Of a stretch of 41,255 nucleotides of DNA, positions 24,230 through 32,780 are shown piece by piece; position 1 is the first letter of the stretch, and the number at the start of each line of letters is the position of its first letter. A program made the position numbers and the translations under genes. The notes under the pieces were generated by a model. That model ran no database searches. It was not told the origin of the DNA and saw nothing but the letters and a program-made list of their open reading frames with translations. Source of the stretch: Treponema sp. (GTDB lineage: Bacteria > Spirochaetota > Spirochaetia > Treponematales > Treponemataceae); NCBI GenBank assembly GCA_017550685.1, contig JAFZOJ010000139.1, forward strand, positions 1 to 41,255, in the 5' to 3' direction.

Positions 24230-26107
24230 TTATTGCTCCAGTGGCAAACCACCAGAAATAACTGCACGAATACGGCGGACACCGGCAGAAGAGCTCTGCT
24301 CCTTCTGAATCTTAAAGTCACCGATCTGGGCAGTGTGCTGAACGTGAGGGCCACCACAAACTTCCTTGCTGAACCAGTCGTTGTGAACATCGCGGCCGAT
24401 TGTGTAAACCTTTACGTCTTCGCCATATTTATTTGTAAACAAAGCACGGGCACCTTCTGCCTTGGCCTTGTCGAGCGGCATTACTTCCATTGTAACAGGA
24501 AGATCTTCTTTAATCTTTTCGTTTACAATGTCTTCTACCTTTTTGATTTCTTCCGGAGTCATCGGACGTTCAAAAGTAAAGTCAAAGCGCATACGCTCGT
24601 TGTTGATATTTGAACCTTTCTGAGCAACCTGATCGCCAAGTACATTTACAAGTGCCTGCTGCAAAAGGTGTGTTGCAGTGTGATATTTTGTAGTAACTTC
24701 TGACTGTTCAGCAAGACCACCCTTAGCGGCACCTGCATCTACAGTTTTAGAAGCTTCCTGATGCTTGCGTTCTGCTTCCTTAAAGCCTTCTACGTCTACA
24801 GTAAAGCCGTGTTCTGCTCCAAGCTCCTGAGTAAGCTCAAGAGGGTATCCGTAAGTTTCATACAAATTATAAGCAACCTTACCGCTGATGATTTTCTTAG
24901 GATTCTTCATCAAGTTTGGCAAAAGCTTCTGGAACTCTGCTTCACCCTTCTTGAGTGTCTGGCGGAACTTTGCTTCTTCGGCTGTAAGCTCCTTGCAAAC
25001 CTTGTCGTGATTCTGTTCAAGTTCAGGATAAGGCCCCTTAAAGTTTTCGATTACAGTTTCTGCAATCTGAGCAAGGAAGTCTTTTTCAATACCAAGCTTC
25101 ATTCCGTGGCGAACTGCACGACGAATCAAACGGCGGAGTACGTAGCCAGCACCTACGCGATCCGGAGTAACGCCTCTCTGATCACCGAGAATAAATACAG
25201 CAGAACGAGTATGATCTGCAATAATACGGATTGATTTATCTTTTTCGGCATCTGAACCATAAGAATACGGGGTCCCTGAGGCTCCGCCGTCCTGAGGCTC
25301 TCGAAGGGTCGAAGGGCCCTCATTAATCATATCTTCTATCTTCTTAATGATTGGCTGGAAAACTTCTGTAAGGTAAACCGAAGTCTTACCCTGCAAGATA
25401 CAGTTTGTGCGTTCAAGTCCCATACCTGTATCTACATTCTTTTTAGGAAGCGGTACAAGAGTTTTTTCGTCTACGCGGTTGTACTGCATGAAAACGTTAT
25501 TCCAGATTTCCATCCAGTTTGCGCTGTCTGTGCCCTTGTTGCTTCCAACAGGTGGCAAGCCTTCTCCAACCCAGTAGAAGATTTCTGTATCTGGACCACA
25601 TGGACCTGTAGGACCTGCTGCCCACCAGTTATCGCTTGCCGGCAAATAAGCAATTTTATCTTCCGGCATGCCGTTATCTTTCCAGATCTGAGCAGCTTCT
25701 TCATCGCGAGGTGCATTTTCGTCACCTGCAAAAACTGTTACAGAGATTTTTTTAGGATCAAGTGCAAGCCAGTCTTTGCTTGTCAAAAATTCATAAGAAA
25801 AAGCGATTGATTCCTTCTTAAAATAGTCTCCCAAAGACCAGTTACCAAGCATTTCAAAACAGGTAAGGTGCGACGGGTCACCTACTTCATCAATATCACC
25901 GGTACGTACACATTTTTGATAGTCTGTAAGACGTGTGCCTGCAGGGTGAGTTTCACCAAGCAGATAAGGAACAAGCGGATGCATGCCCGCAGTTGTAAAC
26001 AAAACCGACGGGTCATTTTCTGGGATCAAAGACTGTCCCGAAATTACAGCATGATTTTTACTTTTAAAAAACTCAATATATTTTGAGCGGAGTTCATTAG
26101 CATTCAT
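24230..26107 (-). CDS. alaS: Alanyl-tRNA synthetase, short spirochaetal form
   Basis: 625 residues against about 870 in most bacteria: it stops after the editing domain and lacks the C-terminal C-Ala domain, as known for spirochaetes such as Borrelia. The class II core begins MNANELRSKYIEFFKSKNHAV, with CFEMLGNWSLGDYFKKE, GPTGPCGPDTEI and MGLERTNCILQG. The editing/zinc site is TATHLLQ with an upstream His and CGGPHVQHT near the end. Residues about 263-280 (GPSTLREPQDGGASG region) are encoded by a dispersed palindromic repeat inserted in frame in a normally variable loop before the IRIIADH motif. There is no ribosome site; a strong promoter ends 8 nt before the ATG. Confidence 0.96.
   Translation of the reverse strand: MNANELRSKYIEFFKSKNHAVISGQSLIPENDPSVLFTTAGMHPLVPYLLGETHPAGTRLTDYQKCVRTGDIDEVGDPSHLTCFEMLGNWSLGDYFKKESIAFSYEFLTSKDWLALDPKKISVTVFAGDENAPRDEEAAQIWKDNGMPEDKIAYLPASDNWWAAGPTGPCGPDTEIFYWVGEGLPPVGSNKGTDSANWMEIWNNVFMQYNRVDEKTLVPLPKKNVDTGMGLERTNCILQGKTSVYLTEVFQPIIKKIEDMINEGPSTLREPQDGGASGTPYSYGSDAEKDKSIRIIADHTRSAVFILGDQRGVTPDRVGAGYVLRRLIRRAVRHGMKLGIEKDFLAQIAETVIENFKGPYPELEQNHDKVCKELTAEEAKFRQTLKKGEAEFQKLLPNLMKNPKKIISGKVAYNLYETYGYPLELTQELGAEHGFTVDVEGFKEAERKHQEASKTVDAGAAKGGLAEQSEVTTKYHTATHLLQQALVNVLGDQVAQKGSNINNERMRFDFTFERPMTPEEIKKVEDIVNEKIKEDLPVTMEVMPLDKAKAEGARALFTNKYGEDVKVYTIGRDVHNDWFSKEVCGGPHVQHTAQIGDFKIQKEQSSSAGVRRIRAVISGGLPLEQ
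25269..25321. repeat. Palindromic repeat inserted in frame within alaS
   Basis: A 53 bp segment made of duplicated parts of the CTTCGA...CTCAGGG family: CCTGAGGCTC and TCGAAGGG each appear twice. It shares CCCTTCGAGAGCCTCAGG (18 bp) with the repeat after ilvC and CTCAGGGACC with the groES leader copy. It is read through without a stop. Confidence 0.75.
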
Positions 26108-26115
26108 AAAGTAAC

Positions 26116-26144
26116 ATTATATAGAAAATAGTGGATATTGTAAA
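26116..26144 (-). promoter_or_regulatory. alaS promoter, leaderless type
   Basis: On the minus strand: -35 TTTACA (26139-26144), exactly 17 bp, -10 TATAAT (26116-26121), then 8 nt to the ATG at 26107. Confidence 0.65.
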
Positions 26145-26191
26145 TTAGATTGAATACGGGCGCACCATACTTTCAGGGCAAATGTATAATA

Positions 26192-26374
26192 AGTATTTAT
26201 TATAAAAGGCTGGCTCCCGGTCACAAAACGTGGGCCAAAAGCGCGGGCTAGCCCGCTTGACGCTGACTGTTGTAGTGGAACTATTAAATGCCGCTCTCGC
26301 GGCATCAACAGTCAGAGTCATTTTGTCCCCCGTTTTGTTCCCTCGTGCCAGAGTTTTATATTAGTATTTATTAT
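26192..26374. mobile_element. MITE-like nested inverted repeat flanked by 12 bp direct repeats
   Basis: AGTATTTATTAT occurs at 26192-26203 and again at 26363-26374. Just inside are inverted pairs TATAAAA/TTTTATA and CAAAACG (26224-26230)/CGTTTTG (26331-26337); a perfect palindrome GCGGGCTAGCCCGC (26243-26256); the arms TGACGCTGACTGTTG (26258-26272) and CAACAGTCAGAGTCA (26306-26320) with one mismatch; and a tip hairpin ATGCCGC-TCTC-GCGGCAT. No coding capacity. It fills the divergent region between alaS and the 26438 gene. An alternative is a structured RNA. Confidence 0.5.
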
Positions 26375-26422
26375 CCATTGACCAGTATATGTATACACTT
26401 AATATACTTTAAATCATTTTTG

Positions 26423-26431
26423 TGTTATATT
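26423..26431 (+). promoter_or_regulatory. Extended -10 promoter of the 26438 gene
   Basis: TG-T-TATATT ends 6 nt before the ATG at 26438, with no clear -35 at the normal distance. A second candidate, TTGACC (26378-26383) with 16 bp to TAATAT (26400-26405), would give a short leader without a ribosome site. Confidence 0.4.
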
Positions 26432-26437
26432 TTTAGA

Positions 26438-28000
26438 ATGAAGTCAAAGTCCGTTGTATTAATATTTGTAATTATTTCCATTCTCCTGGCAGCAGGATTT
26501 TTTGCTTCACGAAAATTTTCACGTAAAAACGAAGGTGTTTCTTCGCGCGCCAAAATTGTAACTCCAAAGGGCGCCGCAGATTCCACAGAAGACACAGATT
26601 CAGAGCACCAGTCATCGGGCTTTAATTCCGAAAACTTTGACACCTTTATCAGACTGCTTCCTTCGGAAACCCTTATCAATACAATCACAATTGATTTTAA
26701 CAACGACGGCTACGATGACGAGGTTATTACCGTAAGAAAAACCGGGTCCCAGGCCTTTACCATTATCCCTGGCCTTTTTAATCCGGACTCTGCAGACTAC
26801 GACAGACTTAAGAGCATTCCTACTTCAATTTCCAGAATCAGAACCTTCAGCCTTTCGGGCATGGATCTGACCGGTGACCACAGAAACGCACTTGTTTACC
26901 AGGGTGTTGCCGATGATGAAAACTATGTAATGGAAGTATTTTTGTGGGAAGAAAAAGGCGGCGAAGGCGAGCTTGTAAATATAGGTGACTTTGTTTCTGA
27001 CGGAACCATTTTTATTCAGCAGACTGAGCGCTCGGATTCGTACCAGCTTTCGCTTTCCAAGGGAGAAAGCTTTTCTGTATGGGTTTATGAATCCGAAAAG
27101 GTTATAGACGAAGAAGGAAATATAAGCGCAGGACCAAACCAGATTCAAAAGGAATACAAGTGGAATGCTTCGGTTGGCAAATATGAACTGAGCAACACAA
27201 TCAAGGTTACAGCAGGTCGTCTTGCAGCCAACGAGCTTTCGCGAATCCAGGATGGTACTGTAGAAACCTTTGCGGCCTTTTTGAACGGACTGTGGTACAA
27301 GACTTCAAACGAAGACAATACTCTGCGCTACATTCATTTTGATTATGACAAAAAAGAAATCATTCTTTTAAAAAGCGATTCCCAGGAAATTTATGAATGG
27401 GATGACAGCAAGCTCCGCCACAACGGTATTTATCTTTATACAGTAAACTCTGATATTACAAACCTTCAGCGCCGTTTTGATGTTCTGCTTACTTCTACAG
27501 AAGAAATTAAAATTACGCTTTACGATTCAATCGGACTTATCATCAAGGAAAGCTCTGCCTGGGACGGCCAGTACAAAAAGCTTGGGCTCCAGAGCTCCAT
27601 CGACGAAAATGATGAAGAAGAAAAGAACAGATTTACGACCGAGCTTGAATCTGCGGCTGCCTGGGCTACCGAAGACGGAATGAACACATTCAGCCTTAAG
27701 GACTTCCGCTATACATTTAAATATGACAACATGCAGGAAGAAGGCATCTTCTCCATGATGAAGATTGGCTCGTACAATGTTCTGGAGTTAAGGGCTACTT
27801 CCTTTGACAGCATATTAAATCAGACTTATGCACTCGAATTTGGAACAAAAGTTATTACCGAAACTGTTAAACGAAAAACCGTAGAAAAAGTGGTAACCGA
27901 CTATGACACAATCATCTTTACTCCGGTAAAAATTACACCTACCGACTGCTTTTCTACAGATGGAAAATCTTATACCTTTGTTAAGGTTAAGGAAGAATAA
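26438..28000 (+). CDS. Membrane-anchored exported protein, possibly pallilysin-related adhesin
   Basis: 520 residues from MKSKSVVLIFVIISILLAAGFF, an N-terminal signal anchor; the longer frame from 26288 reads through the inverted-repeat element. A Ser/Asp/Glu linker follows (about 40-60). Near residue 80 is ITIDFNNDGYDDEVITV, an Asp-rich loop like calcium-binding FG-GAP/EF-type loops, then FSLSGMDLTGDHRNALVY. The size and this pattern resemble proteins annotated in treponemes as pallilysin-related adhesins, from memory and unverified; no HExxH protease motif was seen. It has no ribosome site. The GH5 cellulase gene follows 24 nt after its stop and is probably co-transcribed. Confidence 0.65.
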   Translation: MKSKSVVLIFVIISILLAAGFFASRKFSRKNEGVSSRAKIVTPKGAADSTEDTDSEHQSSGFNSENFDTFIRLLPSETLINTITIDFNNDGYDDEVITVRKTGSQAFTIIPGLFNPDSADYDRLKSIPTSISRIRTFSLSGMDLTGDHRNALVYQGVADDENYVMEVFLWEEKGGEGELVNIGDFVSDGTIFIQQTERSDSYQLSLSKGESFSVWVYESEKVIDEEGNISAGPNQIQKEYKWNASVGKYELSNTIKVTAGRLAANELSRIQDGTVETFAAFLNGLWYKTSNEDNTLRYIHFDYDKKEIILLKSDSQEIYEWDDSKLRHNGIYLYTVNSDITNLQRRFDVLLTSTEEIKITLYDSIGLIIKESSAWDGQYKKLGLQSSIDENDEEEKNRFTTELESAAAWATEDGMNTFSLKDFRYTFKYDNMQEEGIFSMMKIGSYNVLELRATSFDSILNQTYALEFGTKVITETVKRKTVEKVVTDYDTIIFTPVKITPTDCFSTDGKSYTFVKVKEE

Positions 28001-28024
28001 ACAATTTAACACAAGGAGTTTCGA

Positions 28025-29311
28025 ATGAAAAAACTTCTCTTTTTCACCGCAGTTCTTTTTTTGTCGTTGTGTTCTGTTTCCTGCAAAAACGAAAAGCCGA
28101 CCAAGGTAACACAAAACGAACAGCAGCAGAACGAAGACGTATTTGTAAAGGAATTTATTTTTAATAAGGAAAAGGCTGTGAAGGATACAGGAAAAAAAGA
28201 ATTTGCAAAGCTTACAGGATTTGAACTTACAAAGGCCATGGTAACCGGCTGGAACCTGGGAAATACTCTGGATGCTACCAACGCAAAGGACCTTACTTCT
28301 GAAACAAGCTGGGGTCAGCCTTTAACACAAAAGATTATGATTGATAAACTTGCCCAGTCAGGCATTAAAACAATAAGAATTCCTGTTTCCTGGCACAATC
28401 ATGTAATGGAAACAAAAACTTATACTATAAACCCTCAGTGGATGGCTCGCGTAAAAACAATTGTTGACTGGGCAATCGAAAACGACATGTATGTTATTCT
28501 CAACGCTCATCACGACAACTACGAAAAGCCTGCAAAAATGCCAAAGGCATACGGCTACTACCCTAACGACGAAAACCTTGTAGAATCTCAAAGGTTTCTG
28601 TACAACATCTGGGGACAGATTGCCACCGCCTTTAACGAAGGTTATGACGAACACCTTATTTTTGAAACAATGAACGAACCACGCCCGGCAGGAACAGAAT
28701 GCGAATGGTGGTATAGCAGCGATTTAACCTGTCTGGAAGCTTCACGTTGTCTGAACGAACTGAACCAGACTGCACTTGATGCAATTAGAGCTACCGGCGG
28801 AAACAACACAAAACGTTTTGTAATGTGTCCGGCTCTGCAGGCAAGCGAAACTGCAGCTACCCTTTCGCGCTTTAAGATGCCTCAGGACGTTGAACAGGAA
28901 ACTTACGGCAACAGACTCATTCTTTCCATTCATGCCTACACACCATACTCTTTTGCAATGGAATCTCCGGGTCAGACAACCTTTACCGACGACCACAAAA
29001 ACGAGCTGAACCACATGTATACCCAGCTCAAGAACAAATACATTGATAAAGGATATCCTGTAGTAATCGGCGAATACGGTGCTACAAACAAAGACAACCT
29101 TAACGACCGTGTTGCCTGGTTTACCTATTTCCTTTCTACCGCAAAATCCTACGGCATTCCATGTGTTTTGTGGGATAACGGAGTATGGCAGACCCGCACC
29201 AAGGAAGATGGAACTCCGGACTACAGCGAAGGCTACGGCTACTTTAACCGCCAGACCCAGCAGTGGTATTTCCCTCAGATTAAGGATGCAATTATTAGTG
29301 CCACTAAATAA
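28025..29311 (+). CDS. GH5-family endoglucanase lipoprotein
   Basis: 428 residues. A lipoprotein signal peptide ends in SVSC (Cys about 20), then a charged linker and one catalytic domain from about residue 60. GH5 landmarks: GWNLGNTLDA, ETSWGQPLT, IKTIRIPVSWHNH (conserved Arg), VILNAHHDN, FETMNEPRPAG with the acid/base Glu, SIHAYTPYSF with the conserved His/Tyr, VVIGEYGA with the nucleophile Glu, and CVLWDNG near the end. Known activity of such enzymes: cleavage of beta-1,4-glucans, including cellulose, xyloglucan or mannan. No carbohydrate-binding module. AAGGAG lies 7 nt before the ATG. A surface-anchored cellulase suits a plant-fibre gut habitat. Confidence 0.94.
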   Translation: MKKLLFFTAVLFLSLCSVSCKNEKPTKVTQNEQQQNEDVFVKEFIFNKEKAVKDTGKKEFAKLTGFELTKAMVTGWNLGNTLDATNAKDLTSETSWGQPLTQKIMIDKLAQSGIKTIRIPVSWHNHVMETKTYTINPQWMARVKTIVDWAIENDMYVILNAHHDNYEKPAKMPKAYGYYPNDENLVESQRFLYNIWGQIATAFNEGYDEHLIFETMNEPRPAGTECEWWYSSDLTCLEASRCLNELNQTALDAIRATGGNNTKRFVMCPALQASETAATLSRFKMPQDVEQETYGNRLILSIHAYTPYSFAMESPGQTTFTDDHKNELNHMYTQLKNKYIDKGYPVVIGEYGATNKDNLNDRVAWFTYFLSTAKSYGIPCVLWDNGVWQTRTKEDGTPDYSEGYGYFNRQTQQWYFPQIKDAIISATK

Positions 29312-29322
29312 CTTTAGTATTC

Positions 29323-29351
29323 TTTACGAAAAAGAATGTTTAAACTATAAT
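29323..29351 (+). promoter_or_regulatory. Probable ilvC promoter
   Basis: -35 TTTACG (29323-29328), 17 bp spacer, -10 TATAAT (29346-29351). The leader is about 50 nt; no T-box or attenuator features fit into it. An ATTCTTT/AAAGAAT pair overlaps the -35 region. Confidence 0.5.
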
Positions 29352-29407
29352 ATATGAACGTGTGATTAAGCACGCCCAAATACAAAAATATTATTTCGAG
29401 GATAAAA

Positions 29408-30886
29408 ATGGGAAACAACTATTTCAACTCAATTCCATGGAGAGAAGCTCGTCTTCAGCTTGGTCACTGCCGTTCTATGGCCAAAGAAGAATTTGCAGAT
29501 GGAGTAAACGCACTCAAAGGAAAAAAAATTGTAATCGTTGGATGCGGTGCTCAGGGTTTGAACCAGGGCTTGTGTCTGCGCGACAGTGGTCTTGATGTAA
29601 GCTATGCCTTGCGCGACAGTGCTATCACCGAAAAACGTCAGTCGTGGAAAAACGCTACAGAAAACGGATTTAAAGTAGGTAACTATGATGAAATGATTCC
29701 AACTGCCGACCTGGTAGGAAACCTTACTCCGGATAAGCAGCATTCAAAAGTCATCAATGACATAATGGGAAAAATGAAGAAGGGTTCTGCCCTCTGGTAC
29801 AGCCACGGATTCAATATGATTGAAGAAGGAATGCAGATTCGTCCTGATATCACTGTTGTAATGTGTGCTCCAAAAGGACCTGGTACCGAAGTATGGCACG
29901 AATTCCAGCGTGGTTTTGGTGTACCAGATCTTATTGCCGTACACCCTGTAAACGACCCTGAAGGAAAAGGCTGGGCTTATGCAAAGGCTCTGGCTGTAGG
30001 TATGGGTGGTGCAAAAGCCGGTGTTCTGGAATCTTCTTTTGTTGCAGAAGTAAAATCTGACCTTATGGGCGAACAGACAATTCTTTGTGGTATGCTCCAG
30101 GCTGGAACAATCGTATGCTACGACAAGATGGTTGCCGAAGGAATTAGCCCTGAATATGCAACTAAATTCCTTATGCACGGTTGGAACGTTGTAAGCGAAG
30201 CCCTTAAATGGGGTGGAATTACTAACATGATGGACCGTCTTTCAAACCCTGCCAAAATCAAGGCAAACGAAATTTCTAAGGAAATCAAAAAGCTTCTGGC
30301 TCCACTTTACCAGAAGCACATGGACGATATTATCAGCGGCAAGTTCAGCTCAACTATGATGCAGGACTGGGCAGCCGGAGACAAGGATCTTCTTACCTGG
30401 CGCGAAGACACAGGAAAGCTTGCATTTGAACAGAATAAAGAAAGCGATGAAGAAATAAGCGAGCAGGAATACTTTGACAAGGGTATTCTTCTTGTTGCAA
30501 TGGTTAAGGCCGGTTGTGAACTTGCATTTGAAACTATGGTTGATGCAGGAATTAAGGAAGAATCTGCTTACTATGAATCGCTCCACGAAGTTCCTCTTAT
30601 TGCAAACCTTATTGACCGCAAGCGCCTTTACGAAATGAACCGTGTAATTTCTGATACTGCAGAATATGGTTGTTATCTGTTCAGCCGTGTTGCCGCACCA
30701 ATGATGGCAAAGGATCTTATGCCAAAGCTTCATACAGATGTAATTGGTAAGGGTCTTGAAATTAAGGATTGTGGCGTAAGCAATGCAGAGCTTGTTGCTG
30801 TTAATGCAGAAATCCGCAACCATCCTATTGAGGTTGTTGGACGTAAGCTGCGTGAATATATGACAGCAATGAAGCCGGTACTGTAG
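29408..30886 (+). CDS. ilvC: Ketol-acid reductoisomerase, class II (long form)
   Basis: 492 residues, the length of the class II (enterobacterial-type) enzyme with duplicated knotted domain. The NADP-binding loop [27 protein letters not shown] is near residue 38-65, and the Mg-binding [16 protein letters not shown] is near 215. Converts acetolactate and acetohydroxybutyrate in valine/isoleucine synthesis. A GAGG site precedes the ATG at 29408. No other ilv or leu gene is nearby, so it is probably regulated alone. Confidence 0.97.
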   Translation: MGNNYFNSIPWREARLQLGHCRSMAKEEFADGVNALKGKKIVIVGCGAQGLNQGLCLRDSGLDVSYALRDSAITEKRQSWKNATENGFKVGNYDEMIPTADLVGNLTPDKQHSKVINDIMGKMKKGSALWYSHGFNMIEEGMQIRPDITVVMCAPKGPGTEVWHEFQRGFGVPDLIAVHPVNDPEGKGWAYAKALAVGMGGAKAGVLESSFVAEVKSDLMGEQTILCGMLQAGTIVCYDKMVAEGISPEYATKFLMHGWNVVSEALKWGGITNMMDRLSNPAKIKANEISKEIKKLLAPLYQKHMDDIISGKFSSTMMQDWAAGDKDLLTWREDTGKLAFEQNKESDEEISEQEYFDKGILLVAMVKAGCELAFETMVDAGIKEESAYYESLHEVPLIANLIDRKRLYEMNRVISDTAEYGCYLFSRVAAPMMAKDLMPKLHTDVIGKGLEIKDCGVSNAELVAVNAEIRNHPIEVVGRKLREYMTAMKPVL

Positions 30887-30887
30887 G

Positions 30888-30915
30888 CCCCTTCGAGAGC
30901 CTCAGGGCTCTCACA
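30888..30915. repeat. Dispersed repeat between convergent ilvC and peptidase genes
   Basis: CCCTTCGAGAGCCTCAGGG followed by CTCTC: GAGAGCC and GGCTCTC form a 7 bp hairpin with a TCAG loop. It starts just after the ilvC stop and ends about 5 nt before the convergent gene's stop, with no U-run. It could serve as a weak two-way transcript barrier. Confidence 0.6.
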
Positions 30916-30919
30916 ATGT

Positions 30920-31978
30920 TTAGTTCAAAACTGAGAATGGATTGATTGTAGTTCCGTTCTTGTAAACTGTAAAATGGAGGTGCGGGCCTGTACTAAGACC
31001 CGTGCTTCCTACTTCACCTATCTTAGTAGATCCAGCATAAACAAAATTTCCCGCTCTACAGGTAATCTTTTTCATATGTCCGTAAAGGGTTTTGTAGCCT
31101 GAATGGTGTGTAATGATAACGTAGTTTCCGTAGGTTGCATTGTAGCCGGTTGTAGTTACCTTTCCATCCATTGCAGGATAAATTGAAGTTCCCTGAGCAA
31201 CAGCCATATCAATACCACCGTGGAAAGAACGGGTTCCCGGATTAAACGGAGAATCTCGCCATCCGTATCTTGAAGAAAGCCAGTAGCGGGCCTTAAGTGG
31301 TTTTTTGAATAAGTCTCCATTGATTTCCTGGCGTGTAATCCAGTCAAGCTCGGCATCTGGTACAAAAAGTGAAAAACCAGCCTTGAGTTCTGTGTTAGTC
31401 GAAAGATAATTTACAAGTGCACATTTTTGTGCTTCAACTTCATATTTTTCGGCAATAGATTCTATTGTTTCGCCGTCCTTTTTTACTGTATAAAGGATTC
31501 CCGGCATAGAAGGGATTTTCAAATACTGATTAGGCTGAATAAGGCGTGACTGACGGATATTATTTACGCTTATGATTGTATCCTGTGTAATTCCAAATTC
31601 ATCGGCAATAAAACCAATCATGTCGCCCGATTTTACACGGTATGTCTGATATGTAAGGGTTGCCGGTTCAGAAAGCTCGGCTGTATCAATCTGTTTAACA
31701 GGTTCCGGCTCGGTGTCTTCGGCCAGGAGGTTGTTCAAGGCGGCATAATCTTCGTCTGGAGTATAAACAGAAACCGGTACGGCAGAGGTTTCAAGACCAC
31801 CCACGCCCTTAGGTGTTCCAAGCTTATATACAATTGTCATAACCGCAGAGGCAGAAAGAAGGCCAAAGCAGAAGAATATTATAGAGGAACTGACAATTCT
31901 TGAAACACGTGTTTTAAATACCATATTAAATTTTTTGACAATGAATTTAATTATAACATAGTCTTCTATTTTTTTCAT
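30920..31978 (-). CDS. LysM/M23 family metallopeptidase
   Basis: 352 residues. A basic N-terminus and one membrane segment (SSIIFFCFGLLSASAVM, about 32-48) anchor it. Two LysM-type modules follow (YRVKSGDMIGFIADEFG and YTVKKDGETIESIAEKY, about 115-210), then the M23 domain with HGGIDMAV (His/Asp zinc ligands), TLYGH and GPHLHFTVY. Cleaves or binds peptidoglycan in the periplasm, or activates other hydrolases in EnvC/NlpD fashion. Its ATG overlaps the rlmE stop (ATGA), indicating coupled translation. Confidence 0.93.
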   Translation of the reverse strand: MKKIEDYVIIKFIVKKFNMVFKTRVSRIVSSSIIFFCFGLLSASAVMTIVYKLGTPKGVGGLETSAVPVSVYTPDEDYAALNNLLAEDTEPEPVKQIDTAELSEPATLTYQTYRVKSGDMIGFIADEFGITQDTIISVNNIRQSRLIQPNQYLKIPSMPGILYTVKKDGETIESIAEKYEVEAQKCALVNYLSTNTELKAGFSLFVPDAELDWITRQEINGDLFKKPLKARYWLSSRYGWRDSPFNPGTRSFHGGIDMAVAQGTSIYPAMDGKVTTTGYNATYGNYVIITHHSGYKTLYGHMKKITCRAGNFVYAGSTKIGEVGSTGLSTGPHLHFTVYKNGTTINPFSVLN

Positions 31979-32571
31979 CTTTTATTTACTCCAATCAAGT
32001 AAGTTTCAAAAGATTCTGCGCGACAAGCTTCGGGCTTAAATCCTTTGGCCGACTCGAATATTTCCCTCATACTTTTAAGAATTCTCTGCTGATCTCCGTT
32101 CTGGAAGATTTTTACAGCAAAGCTGCCACCCTGCTTGAGCAAAGACTTCGCATACCATACAGCCATTTCTACCAGCTGTTCGGAGCGTGCTGTGTCTACA
32201 GTTCTGTTACCGGTAGTTTTAGGGGCTGCATCGCATACAACCAGATCATAAGGACCGTTTTCCTTTATCTGGGTACGGATTTGAGGAGCGTTCAGGTCGC
32301 CCTGTATGAAAACAAGATTATCTCCTTTGACAGATTTTGCCAGAGGATTAAGATCGCAGGAAACAACCTTGCCGGTGCCTTCCATTTTGCGCAGAAGGAA
32401 CGTTGTCCAGCTGCCTGGAGCCGAACCAAGGTCGAGTACGGTGTAATTTTTTTTAATCATGCCAAATTTTTCGTCTATTTCCTTGAGCTTGTACACAGAA
32501 CGTGCCGGATAGCCTTCGGAAAAAGCCTTTTGCGACCAAAAATCAGGTTTTTCATAACTGTTTGCAGGCAT
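31975..32571 (-). CDS. rlmE: 23S rRNA (uridine-2'-O-)-methyltransferase RlmE/FtsJ
   Basis: 198 residues, standard length. SARSVYKLKEIDEKF-type start (here PARSVYKLKEID), SAM motif VLDLGSAPGSWT, DLVVCDAAPKTTG with the catalytic Asp, FAVKIF with Lys, and a final ESFETYLIG with Glu: a K-D-K-E tetrad. Methylates the A-loop uridine (U2552 in E. coli numbering). Possible AAGG ribosome site 4 nt before the ATG. Upstream lies the inverted-repeat element and the RlmM-like gene. Confidence 0.95.
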   Translation of the reverse strand: MPANSYEKPDFWSQKAFSEGYPARSVYKLKEIDEKFGMIKKNYTVLDLGSAPGSWTTFLLRKMEGTGKVVSCDLNPLAKSVKGDNLVFIQGDLNAPQIRTQIKENGPYDLVVCDAAPKTTGNRTVDTARSEQLVEMAVWYAKSLLKQGGSFAVKIFQNGDQQRILKSMREIFESAKGFKPEACRAESFETYLIGVNKR

Positions 32572-32645
32572 ATACCTTTATTTTCGGTATTTTACGAGGG
32601 ATTATTAGAAAAAATATGAAATGACATTCCTATATGAAGCAATTT

Positions 32646-32780
32646 GAAAACAAAACTGCGCGAGCGAAAACGGGGCTGCAAACTGTTTCTATGCTTGCCG
32701 AGCGAAGCGAGATGAATCTTTTCCATGCAAGCATAGCCAACAGTTTGCAGACACGTTGCAGCGGGAGCAGTTTTGTTTTC
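32646..32780. repeat. Large nested inverted repeat between rRNA methyltransferase genes
   Basis: Three perfect arm pairs are nested in 135 bp: GAAAACAAAACTGC (32646-32659) with GCAGTTTTGTTTTC (32767-32780); CTGCAAACTGTT (32676-32687) with AACAGTTTGCAG (32739-32750); CTATGCTTG (32689-32697) with CAAGCATAG (32728-32736). The loop holds CGAGCGAAGCGAG. The outer arm touches the stop codon of the RlmM-like gene. No flanking direct repeats were found. It could be a MITE, an operon attenuator or a structured RNA. Confidence 0.75.

Noticed and set aside
26288..26437. Start of the 26438 protein at 26288
   Set aside because: The extra 50 residues are translated inverted-repeat DNA; the signal anchor begins at 26438.
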